A stretch of 44,343 bases of DNA. It comes from Bacteroides pyogenes DSM 20611 = JCM 6294 (GTDB taxonomy: Bacteria > Bacteroidota > Bacteroidia > Bacteroidales > Bacteroidaceae). The stretch spans positions 1 through 44,343 of the forward strand of contig NZ_ATZH01000038.1 of the NCBI RefSeq assembly GCF_000428105.1. The letters run 5' to 3'. Both the position numbers and the translations under genes were made by a program. Positions 1 to 10,103 of this stretch are shown here, piece by piece (position 1 is the stretch's first letter; every line of letters starts with the position of its first letter). The notes beneath the pieces were generated by a model, which was given only the letters and a program-made list of their open reading frames with translations, was not told where the DNA came from and did no database searches.

Positions 1-227
1 GGGCTTTGATGAGCGTCTCCGATAAGCTCTTGCTCAGAAAGAGGGCTATTATAGAAACCGTGAATGATGAGCTGAAGAATATTGCACAGATAGAGCATTC
101 CAGACACAGATGCTTTGATAATTTCATCGTCAATCTGCTCGGTGCTATTGCTGCATATTGCTTGTTCCCAAAGAAGCCGTGCATCAATGTACAGAGGACA
201 CTGGATACACAACTTGCACTATTCTAA
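1..227 (+). mobile_element. IS982-family transposase, C-terminal part (cut by window edge)
   Basis: The frame is open to the left edge and ends at a TAA at 225-227, so only about the last 75 residues are present. They contain the C-terminal core typical of IS982-family DDE transposases: [16 protein letters not shown] (catalytic-Glu region), then IEHSRHR and a hydrophobic tail with a FPKKPCI-like motif. The element would transpose by cut-and-paste using a DDE active site; only the end of that domain is visible. It runs convergently toward the antiporter gene, whose stop lies about 80 bp away. The right inverted repeat should fall within roughly 228-300 but I could not define it without the left end. 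Family assignment is from recognised motifs; which named IS it is remains unknown. Confidence 0.82.
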
Positions 228-304
228 ATTCGTCGAACTCACGTTAATATACGGAAAATCAATAGCCTTATTTTTATTCTGTATAAATTCTAACGGATTT
301 TTCC

Positions 305-2557
305 TTATTGGTGCAAGAATAACTCATATATATCTTCTTTTTCACCCACTACCCAAACCACATCACCTTGCTCAAAGGGAGCATTTACGTCGGGACTCAT
401 AAGTACTCCGTCTTCGCGTTCGACACCGGCAACCAAACAACGGAACTTATCGCGTATTCCCGAATTTCGAACAGTTTTTCCCAAGAAAATGGAGTTTTCG
501 TCAATCAAAAGCTGCTTCAACACCATTTCGCTTTTTTCGTACACATCAGTATCGATAGCCGCCCCGCTAGACATCGCCGAGCTAAATACATTGAGCAATT
601 CGTCGGTACCTATGACCTGAATTTTATCGAAAGGAAAAAGACGAACCGAACCTCCCGGAATATTTATCCTTCTTTTTCCACGAAGGATTGAAACGATATG
701 AATTCCGTATCTCTTACCGAAGTTCAAATCAGCCAGAGTTCGCCCTGCCCAAGGCGACTCTCCCGGTATTTCCATATCTGCCAGGTGCAAATCGTGCGAC
801 AACAAACGTCCCGCATAAGCCGGTTTTTTTTCTCCCAGATATTCAGCGCGTACTTCTCTTGAACGCAGGTTTTGAAAGAAACGGCGTTCAATCAAAATAG
901 ACTGCTTCTTCAGCCGGCGCGACCATACCATAAGCAAAACAGTCAACACCGCAACTCCAATCATCAGCCCGACAGAAGCCTTAAACAGGCCCGCTATAAC
1001 AAAAGCGACAAACAAAGCGGCTATTACTACCCGAATAACAATGGTAGCAATCAGAGGCGCGCGGTTGGCACGATTATCATGCCACAAAGTCGTAAATTCA
1101 ACCGAGTGGTTTTTCTTTACCATAATGGCACGCAGAAAAGGCGAAATACAGAGAATAATAAAAACAGCCCCCAATAACGAAGCCCAGAAATGAGGCAAAC
1201 TATTTTTAAATAAAGGAACAACAAAACGAAAAGAGAGTGTGATAACCGAAATGCTGACAATAGAATAAACCACTGTAATGCGTGTCATAGCCAAGAGCAG
1301 ATTTTTCCACAAACTTTCATGATTGAGTACGGTTTGTGACCCTGAAGAGTAGCGTCTCAACACTCTTTGCCACGATACCGGCAAATGATTGTCAACGAAA
1401 GTAGAGACCGGATCGGCTATACGAATCATGTATGGAGTAAGAAATGTGGTAATGACAGAAACTGCAACTACTACAGGGTACAGAAAATCACTCGTTACCC
1501 GCAAAGAAACCCCGAGAGAAGCGATAATAAAAGCAAACTCCCCGATCTGTGTCAAACTGAAACCGCACTGCATTGCCGTCTTCAGAGGTTTCCCCGACAA
1601 GATTACTCCCAGTGTCCCGAATACGGCTTGTCCCAGAATCACGGCAACAGTTATCACAAAAATAGGCAACGCATATCTTATGATCATTTCCGGATCTACC
1701 ATCATTCCCACAGAAACAAAGAAAATAGCGCCGAAAAGGTCTTTCACGGGCTTCACCAATCGTTCGATAGACTCCGCTTCAATCGTCTCGGCCAAAATAG
1801 ATCCCATGATGAACGCCCCGAATGCCGCAGAGAATCCGGTATGTGAGGCCAGTACCACCATACCGAAGCAAAGCGCCAATGAGGTAATCAGCAGAGTCTC
1901 TTCGCTCATCAGCTTTCTGGCACGCCTTAAAAGCAAAGGAATGAGATAAATGCCCACCACGAACCATAAAATGAGAAAGAAAACGAGTTTTGCGATGCTC
2001 CCCAGCATTTCGGAACCCTCGAAGTTATGACTGGCTGCCATCGTAGAAAGCATTACCATTAAGACAATAGCCAGAATATCTTCTAAAATCAAAATGCTCA
2101 AGACCAGGCCTGTAAATTGCTTCTTTCTTAATCCCAAATCATCAAAGGCCTTGTATATGATAGTAGTGGAAGACATCGCGATCATGCCGCCCAGAAAAAG
2201 ACAATCCATGCGATGCCAACCAAAGCTCATTCCCACACCGATACCCAACAGTATCATGCAAAAGATAATCGTGCAGGCGGCTATGACAGCAGAGCCGCCT
2301 ACTTTCACTATCTTCTTAAAACTAAACTCCAGACCGAGTGCGAACAACAAAAATATAACACCGATATCCGCCCATATCTTGATATTTGCAGTATCCATTA
2401 CCGAAGGGGTAAAAGGCATATGGGGACTTGCCAGAAAACCGGCGACCACATACCCCAGCACCAAGGGTTGTTTCAACTTCTTAAACAGCAGTGTCATGAC
2501 ACCCGCACAAATCAAAATCAGCGCAAGGTCGGCTATAAGTGTAGGCAAATGAGACAT
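305..2557 (-). CDS. CPA2-family cation:proton antiporter with two C-terminal RCK_C (TrkA_C) domains
   Basis: A 750-residue inner-membrane protein. The first ~400 residues are a series of hydrophobic helices in the KefB/CPA2 pattern, with signatures such as GYVVAGFLASP near the N-terminus and FLLFALGLEFSFKK after it. A second hydrophobic block of about four helices follows (roughly 410-570). The last ~160 residues contain two tandem RCK_C/TrkA_C-like modules (around GRTLADLNFGKRYGIHIV and GKTVRNSGIRDKFRC), which in relatives bind regulatory ligands. There is no GxGxxG NAD-binding TrkA_N domain between them, so this is not a classical KefC. It probably exchanges K+ or Na+ for H+; the ion is not predictable. 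The start lies 7 bp after the gcvT stop, so it is very likely translated from the gcvT transcript. Confidence 0.88.
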   Translation of the reverse strand: MSHLPTLIADLALILICAGVMTLLFKKLKQPLVLGYVVAGFLASPHMPFTPSVMDTANIKIWADIGVIFLLFALGLEFSFKKIVKVGGSAVIAACTIIFCMILLGIGVGMSFGWHRMDCLFLGGMIAMSSTTIIYKAFDDLGLRKKQFTGLVLSILILEDILAIVLMVMLSTMAASHNFEGSEMLGSIAKLVFFLILWFVVGIYLIPLLLRRARKLMSEETLLITSLALCFGMVVLASHTGFSAAFGAFIMGSILAETIEAESIERLVKPVKDLFGAIFFVSVGMMVDPEMIIRYALPIFVITVAVILGQAVFGTLGVILSGKPLKTAMQCGFSLTQIGEFAFIIASLGVSLRVTSDFLYPVVVAVSVITTFLTPYMIRIADPVSTFVDNHLPVSWQRVLRRYSSGSQTVLNHESLWKNLLLAMTRITVVYSIVSISVITLSFRFVVPLFKNSLPHFWASLLGAVFIILCISPFLRAIMVKKNHSVEFTTLWHDNRANRAPLIATIVIRVVIAALFVAFVIAGLFKASVGLMIGVAVLTVLLMVWSRRLKKQSILIERRFFQNLRSREVRAEYLGEKKPAYAGRLLSHDLHLADMEIPGESPWAGRTLADLNFGKRYGIHIVSILRGKRRINIPGGSVRLFPFDKIQVIGTDELLNVFSSAMSSGAAIDTDVYEKSEMVLKQLLIDENSIFLGKTVRNSGIRDKFRCLVAGVEREDGVLMSPDVNAPFEQGDVVWVVGEKEDIYELFLHQ

Positions 2558-2564
2558 GCAGGTT

Positions 2565-3650
2565 TTATTTTCTAAAAGGAGGCTTCACAACCATTGCTTT
2601 CAATTTCCGTCCGCGCAAATCTATATAGATTTCGGTTCCAGATTTACTGTATTCAGGTTTCACATATCCCAGTCCGATTCCTATTTTTCGAGTCGGAGAC
2701 ATGGTTCCGGAGGTTACAACTCCGATTTTTTCTCCTTCCGCATTTACCAAATCATAATCTTTGCGGGGGATTCCGCGGTCGATCATTTCGAATCCGACAA
2801 GCTTACGCAAAACTCCTTCCGCTTTTTGCTTCTCGAGCATCGGGCGATTGATGAAATTCTTACCTTCCACAAACTTAGTGATCCAACCCAACCCGGCTTC
2901 TATCGGCGAAGTTGTGTCATCCAGATCGTTGCCGTACAAGCAAAATCCCATTTCGAGACGCAATGTATCGCGGCAACCCAAGCCTACGGGTTTTATACCA
3001 TACTCTTCACCGGCTTCAAAAACAGCATCCCATATTTTATCGGCGGCATCGGGATAGAAGTATAGTTCAAATCCTCCGGCGCCCGTATATCCGGTATTGG
3101 AAACGATGACATTCTTCTCTCCGGCAAATTCGAGTACCTTGAACGTGTAATAAGGTATGGATGCCAAGTCAATGTCTGTCAGTTTCTGCAAAGCCAGAAT
3201 GGCTTTTGGCCCCTGCACGGCAAGTTGCGCCATGCGATCCGAAGCGTTTTCCAGCTCCGCGCCTTCCGTATTATGAGCAACACACCAATCCCAATCTTTT
3301 CGGATATTGGCGGCATTTACCACCAGCAGATACTTCTCCGGCTCGTACTGATACACCAGCAAATCGTCTACGATTCCGCCTTTATCATTGGGGAAACATG
3401 TATATTGCACCTTGCCGGGCGCAAGAGCGAAAACATCGTTCGATGTAATCTTCTGCAGGAAAGCCAATGCATTCGGTCCTTTCACCCAGAACTCTCCCAT
3501 ATGCGACACATCGAACACGCCTACGTCCTGACAAACCGTCAAATGTTCGTCGATGATACCGGAATATTCGATAGGCATGTTGTAACCTGCAAATTCATGC
3601 ATTTTCGCGCCGAGCGCAATGTGTTTCTCTGTAAACGGAGTGGTTTTCAT
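2565..3650 (-). CDS. gcvT: Aminomethyltransferase, glycine cleavage system T protein
   Basis: A 361-residue protein, the usual length of GcvT. It transfers the methylene group from aminomethyl-lipoyl H protein to tetrahydrofolate and releases ammonia. Family motifs are visible in order: [15 protein letters not shown] near the N-terminus, [15 protein letters not shown], the [14 protein letters not shown] block, and [20 protein letters not shown] in the C-terminal half. The P, H and L proteins are not in the window, so the system is split. It follows pepT by 126 bp and precedes the antiporter by 7 bp on the same strand. I saw no glycine-riboswitch-like leader in the short upstream gap. It fits with the threonine-to-glycine genes tdh and kbl found further right. 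Confidence 0.95.
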   Translation of the reverse strand: MKTTPFTEKHIALGAKMHEFAGYNMPIEYSGIIDEHLTVCQDVGVFDVSHMGEFWVKGPNALAFLQKITSNDVFALAPGKVQYTCFPNDKGGIVDDLLVYQYEPEKYLLVVNAANIRKDWDWCVAHNTEGAELENASDRMAQLAVQGPKAILALQKLTDIDLASIPYYTFKVLEFAGEKNVIVSNTGYTGAGGFELYFYPDAADKIWDAVFEAGEEYGIKPVGLGCRDTLRLEMGFCLYGNDLDDTTSPIEAGLGWITKFVEGKNFINRPMLEKQKAEGVLRKLVGFEMIDRGIPRKDYDLVNAEGEKIGVVTSGTMSPTRKIGIGLGYVKPEYSKSGTEIYIDLRGRKLKAMVVKPPFRK

Positions 3651-3776
3651 GATTTAAGTTTTTTGATTTTTGATTTTTAAGTTTATCTCATTGTTATCAG
3701 GGATCTTTATTACCGGCAAACAAACGGAACGCTGCCCCGAAACGCCGGAAAGCATCCCGTCCTACATTGTTCGCTA

Positions 3777-5000
3777 TCAGCGGGCTGCTACCAGTTCGGC
3801 TATTTTCACAATCACTGCCATTGCTTTTTCCATGCTTTGCACGGGAATGAATTCGTAGCGCCCGTGAAAGTTCAGCCCCCCCGCAAAAATATTCGGACAA
3901 GGCAAACCTTTGAAAGAAAGTTGGGCTCCGTCCGTACCTCCCCGAATGGGTTTCACGTTCGGCTTCACACCAACCGCCTCCATCGCCGCGAAAGCGACAT
4001 CGATGATGTGCATCACCGGCTCGATCTTCTCGCGCATGTTATAATATTGGTCACGCATCTCCAGAGTAGCCGTTGTTTCTCCGTACTCGGCATTGATCCG
4101 GGCAACGAATCGCTCCATTTCTTTCTTGCGATGTTCGAACTTATCACGGTCGTGGTCGCGGATAATATAACTTACCGTACTTTGTTCCACTTCGCCCTGA
4201 ACACCGATGAGATGATAAAACCCCTCGTAGCCGGAGGTATGTTCGGGAGCTTCTTGTGCAGGCACCATTTCGATGAAACGTTGAGCGATCCGGATGGAGT
4301 TGATCATCTTGTTTTTGGCATAACCGGGATGTACGTTACGTCCTTGAAAAACTATTTTAGCAGAGGCCGCATTGAAGTTTTCAAACTCCAGCTCTCCAAC
4401 TTCGCCGCCGTCCATCGTATACGCCCATTCGCAACCGAACTTTTCCACATCGAACTTATGCGCACCCAAACCGATTTCTTCATCGGGATTAAAGCCGACA
4501 CGTATTTTCCCATGTTTAATTTCAGGATGCTCTTTCAAGAACTCCATAGCCGATATGATTTCGGCAATTCCCGCTTTATCATCAGCTCCCAACAAAGTTT
4601 TGCCATCGGTCACAATCAAATCTTCTCCCTTATGGGCAAGCAATTCGGGGAACTGCGCAGGAGAAAGAACAATGTTTCCTTCTGCGGAAAGAGCAATGTC
4701 TGTCCCGTCATAATTTTCGACGATACGCGGAGAAACATCCTTGCCCGTCATGTCGGGGCTGGTGTCCATGTGGGAAATAAATCCGATGACCGGCACTTCT
4801 TTCTCAACGTTCGACGGCAGAGTGGCAAACAGATAACCGTGTTCATCCAACGTTATTTCTTCTAAACCTAAAGCCTCTAATTCGGCTTTCAGATATTCCG
4901 CAAACACCATTTGCTTGGGAGTACTGGGGGTAACGCCAGTCGACTCGTCAGACTGCGTATCGAAGCTTACGTACTTCAAAAATCTATCTACTAAGTTCAT
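3777..5000 (-). CDS. pepT: Peptidase T (tripeptide aminopeptidase, M20B)
   Basis: A 407-residue cytoplasmic di-zinc aminopeptidase that removes the N-terminal residue from tripeptides. All M20B landmarks can be seen: [11 protein letters not shown] (first metal His and catalytic Asp), [13 protein letters not shown] (bridging Asp), [15 protein letters not shown] (general-base Glu and metal Glu), [12 protein letters not shown] (metal Asp), and the C-terminal [11 protein letters not shown] (metal His). Nothing is missing, so it is probably active. It lies between the purF-like gene and gcvT on the same strand; a strong hairpin at 5055-5093 separates it from the former. A TAACTTTA sequence (5044-5051, minus) resembles a Bacteroides -7 box about 40 bp before the start. 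Confidence 0.95.
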   Translation of the reverse strand: MNLVDRFLKYVSFDTQSDESTGVTPSTPKQMVFAEYLKAELEALGLEEITLDEHGYLFATLPSNVEKEVPVIGFISHMDTSPDMTGKDVSPRIVENYDGTDIALSAEGNIVLSPAQFPELLAHKGEDLIVTDGKTLLGADDKAGIAEIISAMEFLKEHPEIKHGKIRVGFNPDEEIGLGAHKFDVEKFGCEWAYTMDGGEVGELEFENFNAASAKIVFQGRNVHPGYAKNKMINSIRIAQRFIEMVPAQEAPEHTSGYEGFYHLIGVQGEVEQSTVSYIIRDHDRDKFEHRKKEMERFVARINAEYGETTATLEMRDQYYNMREKIEPVMHIIDVAFAAMEAVGVKPNVKPIRGGTDGAQLSFKGLPCPNIFAGGLNFHGRYEFIPVQSMEKAMAVIVKIAELVAAR

Positions 5001-5054
5001 GTGATCTCTATTAAAATTAAGCGTTTTATATGTTTACAATGCCGTAAAGTTAGT

Positions 5055-5093
5055 AAAAGAGCTGTGAACTGACAAGCAATTCACAGCTCTTTT
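5055..5093 (-). terminator. Intrinsic terminator after the PurF-like gene
   Basis: A perfect 14-bp stem (AAAAGAGCTGTGAA with its complement) with an 11-nt loop, flanked by A-runs on one side and T-runs on the other. It can therefore terminate in either direction. On the minus strand it follows the PurF-like stop at 5112 and precedes pepT. Confidence 0.85.
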
Positions 5094-5111
5094 TTATAAT
5101 GAGACTGTTCG

Positions 5112-6521
5112 TTAAAAATGGCTGCTGGCATCGAAACAGTGTGTGCATACTTTGCATTTAGGCAACCCGATTGCTTCTATCAAAGTTTCCAGCGTATTGA
5201 ATTTCAAAGTAGTGAGACCGAAACGTTCGGCAATAATCCCTACCATTTTTTTATATTCGGGTGAATCGGTCGTTGCGTATTTTTCAAGATTCTTATTTTC
5301 GTCCCCTTCCAACTCTTTGATTATCCGGCGAGTAATCAGTTCCAAGGCATTCTTGGAAGCCGTAAATCCTAAGAACGGACAAGTGTAGATCAAAGGCGGA
5401 CAAGCGATACGCATGTGAATTTCTTTTGCTCCATAATCATACAACACTTTTACATTGTCGCGCAACTGTGTACCCCGAACGATGGAGTCGTCGCAAAACA
5501 GCAAACGTTTGCCCTGCAACATGGAACGATTCGGTATGAGTTTCATTTTAGCCACAAGCGAGCGGAGTTCCTGAGTGCCCGGTGTAAAGCTGCGAGGCCA
5601 CGTAGGCGTATATTTCGAAATGGCCCGATGATACGGAATACCTTTCCCTTCGGCATACCCCAACGCCATACCGACTCCCGAATCGGGGATGCCGCAAGCG
5701 CAGTCCACCTCCGATTCATCTTTTCGTCCCATCTTCACGCCGCTGTTGAAACGTACTTCTTCCACATTAATTCCTTCATAGCATGAAGTAGGAAAGCCGT
5801 AATACACCCAAAGAAAAGAACAGATCTGCATTTCTTCGCCGGGTTTTCGGAGCTGTTCCACACGATCGGAGTAAAGACGGATAATCTCTCCCGGTCCCAA
5901 AAACGTTTCTATTTCATAGCCGAGATTCGGGAAACAGGTCGACTCACTGGAAACAGCATACGCTCCTTCTTTCTTTCCAATCACTACAGGTGTGCGCCCC
6001 AAGCGATCACGGGCTGCGATCACACTGCCGTCTTCAGTCAACAAAAGCATGGAGCATGAACCTTTGATGTATTTGAAAACATTCTCGATGCCTTCGACAA
6101 AAGTTTTCCCCTGAATGATGAGCAAAGCTACCAACTCCGTAGGATTGGTATTTCCCATACTCAGCTCCGCAAAGTGCATATTCTTCTTCAGCAGTTCCTC
6201 TTCCAGTTCGGCAAGATTGGCTATTTTAGCTACGGTAACAATAGCGAAGCGTCCCAGATGAGAGTTGATAACGATAGGCTGTGCATCTGTGTCACTGATG
6301 ATACCAATACCGGCATTTCCCTTGAAGTCGACAAGTTCACCTTCAAACTTAGAGCGAAAATATGCACTTTCCAGGTTATGAATGGAACGGATAAATCCCT
6401 GTTCCTCACTATACGTTGCAAGTCCTCCCCGCTTGGTTCCCAGATGCGAATTATAATCTGTACCGTAGAATAAATCAGTCACGCAGTTTTTTTTCGAGAC
6501 TGTTCCGAAAAAACCTCCCAT
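5112..6521 (-). CDS. PurF-like amidophosphoribosyltransferase paralogue without the glutaminase cysteine
   Basis: A 469-residue protein with the two-domain layout of glutamine PRPP amidotransferase. The C-terminal phosphoribosyltransferase half is well kept: SGVGMALGYAEGKGIPYHRA, then the PRPP loop DDSIVRGT at 344-351. The N-terminal Ntn-hydrolase half is not: the expected start M-C-G-I-x-G reads M-G-G-F-F-G, so the Cys nucleophile is Gly. The RYST and HNGNL motifs that hold glutamine also appear lost (FKGNAGIGIISDTDAQP and VAKIANL). Cysteines at 234, 381 and the C-terminal CxxCxxC (456, 459, 462) sit where Bacillus-type PurF has iron-sulfur ligands. It may use free ammonia, another amine or another protein as nitrogen source; that is inference. 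It is a single gene with its own terminator. Confidence 0.85.
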   Translation of the reverse strand: MGGFFGTVSKKNCVTDLFYGTDYNSHLGTKRGGLATYSEEQGFIRSIHNLESAYFRSKFEGELVDFKGNAGIGIISDTDAQPIVINSHLGRFAIVTVAKIANLAELEEELLKKNMHFAELSMGNTNPTELVALLIIQGKTFVEGIENVFKYIKGSCSMLLLTEDGSVIAARDRLGRTPVVIGKKEGAYAVSSESTCFPNLGYEIETFLGPGEIIRLYSDRVEQLRKPGEEMQICSFLWVYYGFPTSCYEGINVEEVRFNSGVKMGRKDESEVDCACGIPDSGVGMALGYAEGKGIPYHRAISKYTPTWPRSFTPGTQELRSLVAKMKLIPNRSMLQGKRLLFCDDSIVRGTQLRDNVKVLYDYGAKEIHMRIACPPLIYTCPFLGFTASKNALELITRRIIKELEGDENKNLEKYATTDSPEYKKMVGIIAERFGLTTLKFNTLETLIEAIGLPKCKVCTHCFDASSHF

Positions 6522-6586
6522 GTTATTTGTTTCTCTTGTTTATATTTTCAATATCCTCGTAAAACGATATTTTTAAAAAGATGGTA

Positions 6587-6594
6587 CAAAAGTA
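6587..6594 (-). promoter_or_regulatory. Probable -7 box for the PurF-like gene
   Basis: On the minus strand the sequence reads TACTTTTG, an exact match to the Bacteroides -7 consensus TAnnTTTG, about 66 bp before the start codon. The -33 position at the normal distance is only TTTA, so the match is partial. Confidence 0.5.
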
Positions 6595-7068
6595 TAAAAA
6601 AGAATTTGTCCTGTAAAAAAAGTAACCTGCGAAGTTTCAGATTTTCCGTTCAGTTTTTTCACATAAAGAAAAAAGGCAAAGAAATTACCATCAAAATTAA
6701 AGAAAAACCAAATATCTATGTTCGTTTTCTTGCAAATTTCTAGAAAAAATCCTATTTTCGAGATCTATGATTAAGAAGTGTAGCAATGTAGATGATATTT
6801 TCTTGTTGCATCGAGTATCATTAAAGTTTGAATATTAATCAATAGTAAAAAGAATATGAGGAGCTCTCAAAAAACTGATCATAGCAATGGCAAACCTCTT
6901 CGGTTTGGTCGATGAGGATATCTATGATGTTATGATTAACAGATCGGATGAGATGAACCATATCTACGATATTTGCAAATTAAAACTAGCAGGTTGAACT
7001 TGCGAAACTTAAATCAATAAAGGACTAAATCTTTTATTTCTATATTGTTTAATTCAAATTTATGCATC
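6595..7068. other. AT-rich intergenic region with possible promoter and a short open frame
   Basis: No clear gene. A plus-strand TATTTTCG at 6753-6760 with CTTG 20 bp upstream is a 7/8 match to a Bacteroides promoter and could drive the lipoprotein gene. A frame open from 6860 to 6997 has an internal ATG at 6887 that would give a 36-residue peptide (MANLFGLVDEDIYDVM...); I do not recognise it and it may be a remnant of a longer gene. The stretch is more AT-rich than the flanking core genes. Confidence 0.3.
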
Positions 7069-8073
7069 ATGAAAAAGAAAATGTTATTATTGCTCTTAAT
7101 TACAGTTTGTTGTGCTTGTGATAACTCTAAGCATTCAATTTTGGATAATGTTCAACTTGAAGTGAATAGCACTGCTCAAATGTTTCAAACTTTCAATGAT
7201 TCTCTTCTCAACGCACCCCATTCTTCAACTGATTATGTCTCAACTAGAGGTTTCTGGGATTCATTTAAAAAAGCGTTAATTGTTACCGGGGCTGACATTG
7301 CGGGTGCAGGTGCAGGTATTTCGGCAACGAAAGAAATTGCAGGATTAATAGGGATAGCGACTGGAGGTACAGGTGGGGTTGTTGCCTGTGCTGTAGGAGG
7401 AATTATATGCGGAGCAGGTGCTTCTTTTGCTGCTTTTGATGCTGTTGCCAATAAAGCCTCTATATCAAACTTTTCTTCTAGCATACTTATGAATGCATAT
7501 GCTCAAATAAAAGAAGAAAAAATTACTTATATTAAATTGGACTTTCCTGAAAAATTCAAATATATTAATATTATGGGCGGCTTACATAATTCAATCTTAG
7601 AATATACAAATGAAACTCCAGCTATCATTACGAGATGCTCAACAACGACCAATCCGGCAATACAACTGGACAATGAAAGTCTTTTGGTACACGAAAGCCT
7701 TCAAACTACTACAAATGTAGTTTCTAATGATTATCAGAAAATGGAAAGTGCAGTATTAAAAAATGAGCACTTTTCTCAATTATGTGACAATGTTATGAAT
7801 GAAGTCTCGACCTCTTATGTTAATAATACATTTGAAAGTAGTACTCTTTTTGAAGATACTAATACATTATTAACTGAAAACGAAAAAATTATATATGATT
7901 TATATACAGAAATATATAATACTTATCCTAGCAATATAAATGAAGTAATTTTTATTGCAAATAGTTATATTAAGAGGATAGAGAGGTTGGAAAATTTAAC
8001 GGATACAGAAAAAGAAAAACTATATATGATGATTTCTGTATCTGTTAATAGTGCCTATTTCTGGAACAAGTAA
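7069..8073 (+). CDS. Uncharacterised lipoprotein with a glycine-rich hydrophobic segment
   Basis: I do not recognise the family. I start it at the ATG of MKKKMLLLLL (an in-frame start 24 bp upstream would spoil the signal peptide), giving 334 residues. The N-terminus is a lipoprotein signal ending in CCAC-DNS, with Cys17 as probable lipidation site. Residues ~70-125 form an extremely Gly/Ala-rich hydrophobic stretch (GADIAGAGAGISATKEIAG, then GGTGGVVACAVGGIICGAG), resembling glycine-zipper or bacteriocin-like membrane segments and holding two cysteines. The remaining ~200 residues are polar and rich in Asn, Thr and Ser. A tiny membrane-protein gene follows after 9 bp. The gene is much more AT-rich than its neighbours, suggesting horizontal origin. 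A role in membrane interaction, toxicity or immunity is possible but only inferred. Confidence 0.7.
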   Translation: MKKKMLLLLLITVCCACDNSKHSILDNVQLEVNSTAQMFQTFNDSLLNAPHSSTDYVSTRGFWDSFKKALIVTGADIAGAGAGISATKEIAGLIGIATGGTGGVVACAVGGIICGAGASFAAFDAVANKASISNFSSSILMNAYAQIKEEKITYIKLDFPEKFKYINIMGGLHNSILEYTNETPAIITRCSTTTNPAIQLDNESLLVHESLQTTTNVVSNDYQKMESAVLKNEHFSQLCDNVMNEVSTSYVNNTFESSTLFEDTNTLLTENEKIIYDLYTEIYNTYPSNINEVIFIANSYIKRIERLENLTDTEKEKLYMMISVSVNSAYFWNK

Positions 8074-8082
8074 GTAACTCTT

Positions 8083-8250
8083 ATGAAAGACAATGTTTGG
8101 CATAGAATTATGAAATTATTCCTATACTGGAGTTTTTTGGGGATTATAACAACGTTTCATGGTACTTTTTTCATTGTGATCACAATAGTTTTAGGTTTCA
8201 TAATTATTGGATTAACAATCAAACAGTTGTTTCTAAAAAGAAAAAACTAA
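8083..8250 (+). CDS. Small membrane protein, 55 residues, paired with the lipoprotein
   Basis: This short frame begins 9 bp after the lipoprotein stop and is too small for most gene callers. The peptide MKDNVWHRIMKLFLYWSF... has two closely spaced hydrophobic stretches (about residues 11-26 and 28-48) and ends in the basic tail KQLFLKRKN. This pattern fits a one- or two-pass inner-membrane peptide with a positive-inside tail. AT content matches the lipoprotein gene, so both probably share transcript and origin. Its size and placement resemble immunity or holin-like partners of secreted membrane-active proteins, but no family was recognised and function is unknown. It could also be a chance frame, though the hydrophobic pattern and tight spacing argue against that. 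Confidence 0.5.
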   Translation: MKDNVWHRIMKLFLYWSFLGIITTFHGTFFIVITIVLGFIIIGLTIKQLFLKRKN

Positions 8251-8368
8251 CAATGTTCTTCTTCAAATTGGCACTATAAAATCTTTTGTGTAAATGGGAA
8301 ATACTGCCGTTAAGGATGATACATTACTCTTCGCACTGCAACAGCTTACTCTTTTTATAGTAAAAGTT

Positions 8369-8460
8369 ATTCGTCTGCCGATTGTGTCCCATTCGTCTTT
8401 CGTCTGTGTTTTATTCGTCTCTCATTCGGCAGACGAATAAAACACAGACGAAAGACGAAT
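8369..8460. repeat. Perfect 30-bp-arm inverted repeat with 22-bp internal periodicity
   Basis: Arms at 8391-8420 and 8431-8460 are exact reverse complements of 30 bp around a 10-nt loop. The octamer ATTCGTCT occurs at 8369, 8391 and 8413, exactly 22 bp apart. A second, mutually exclusive pairing exists: ATTCGTCTGCCGA at 8369-8381 is the exact complement of 8426-8438. No T-run follows, so it is not an ordinary intrinsic terminator. It lies between the 55-residue gene and the eno promoter. Confidence 0.9.
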
Positions 8461-8589
8461 GAATTGTTTAAGGGAACGTCTTGATTTTACTAATGCAACG
8501 AAAACAAAAACTCTCTTTTACCGTTATTTATATAGCGCGACTAACCATATATAATGAAAGCGAACGAAGACAATACCTATTTATAGTGA

Positions 8590-9931
<1,342 letters not shown>

Positions 9932-9983
9932 ATCCGCTTCTCCTCACATTAGAAGAAGATAAATCTATCGATTATATTCTTCA

Positions 9984-10021
9984 GACTGCCTCCTGTCAAA
10001 AAAGACGGAGGCAGTTTTTTT
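9984..10021 (+). terminator. Intrinsic terminator of eno
   Basis: ACTGCCTCCTGTC and GACGGAGGCAGT pair into a 12-bp stem with one bulged T around an A-rich loop, followed by a run of seven T. Confidence 0.9.
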
Positions 10022-10103
10022 ATATATTTCGTATATTTGAGCGTTCTGCAATCGACTTGTCGCATTTTACCGCGTATCATATAATAGAGAAGAACAAAAA
10101 ACG

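Noticed and set aside
3651..3776. Glycine riboswitch before gcvT
   Set aside because: The gap is short and lacks the tandem aptamer-like conserved segments.
3837..4865. 342-codon plus-strand open frame
   Set aside because: Antisense to pepT with all metal ligands present; no recognisable domain.
8391..8460. Intrinsic terminator
   Set aside because: The stem is long and perfect but no T-run follows on either strand.
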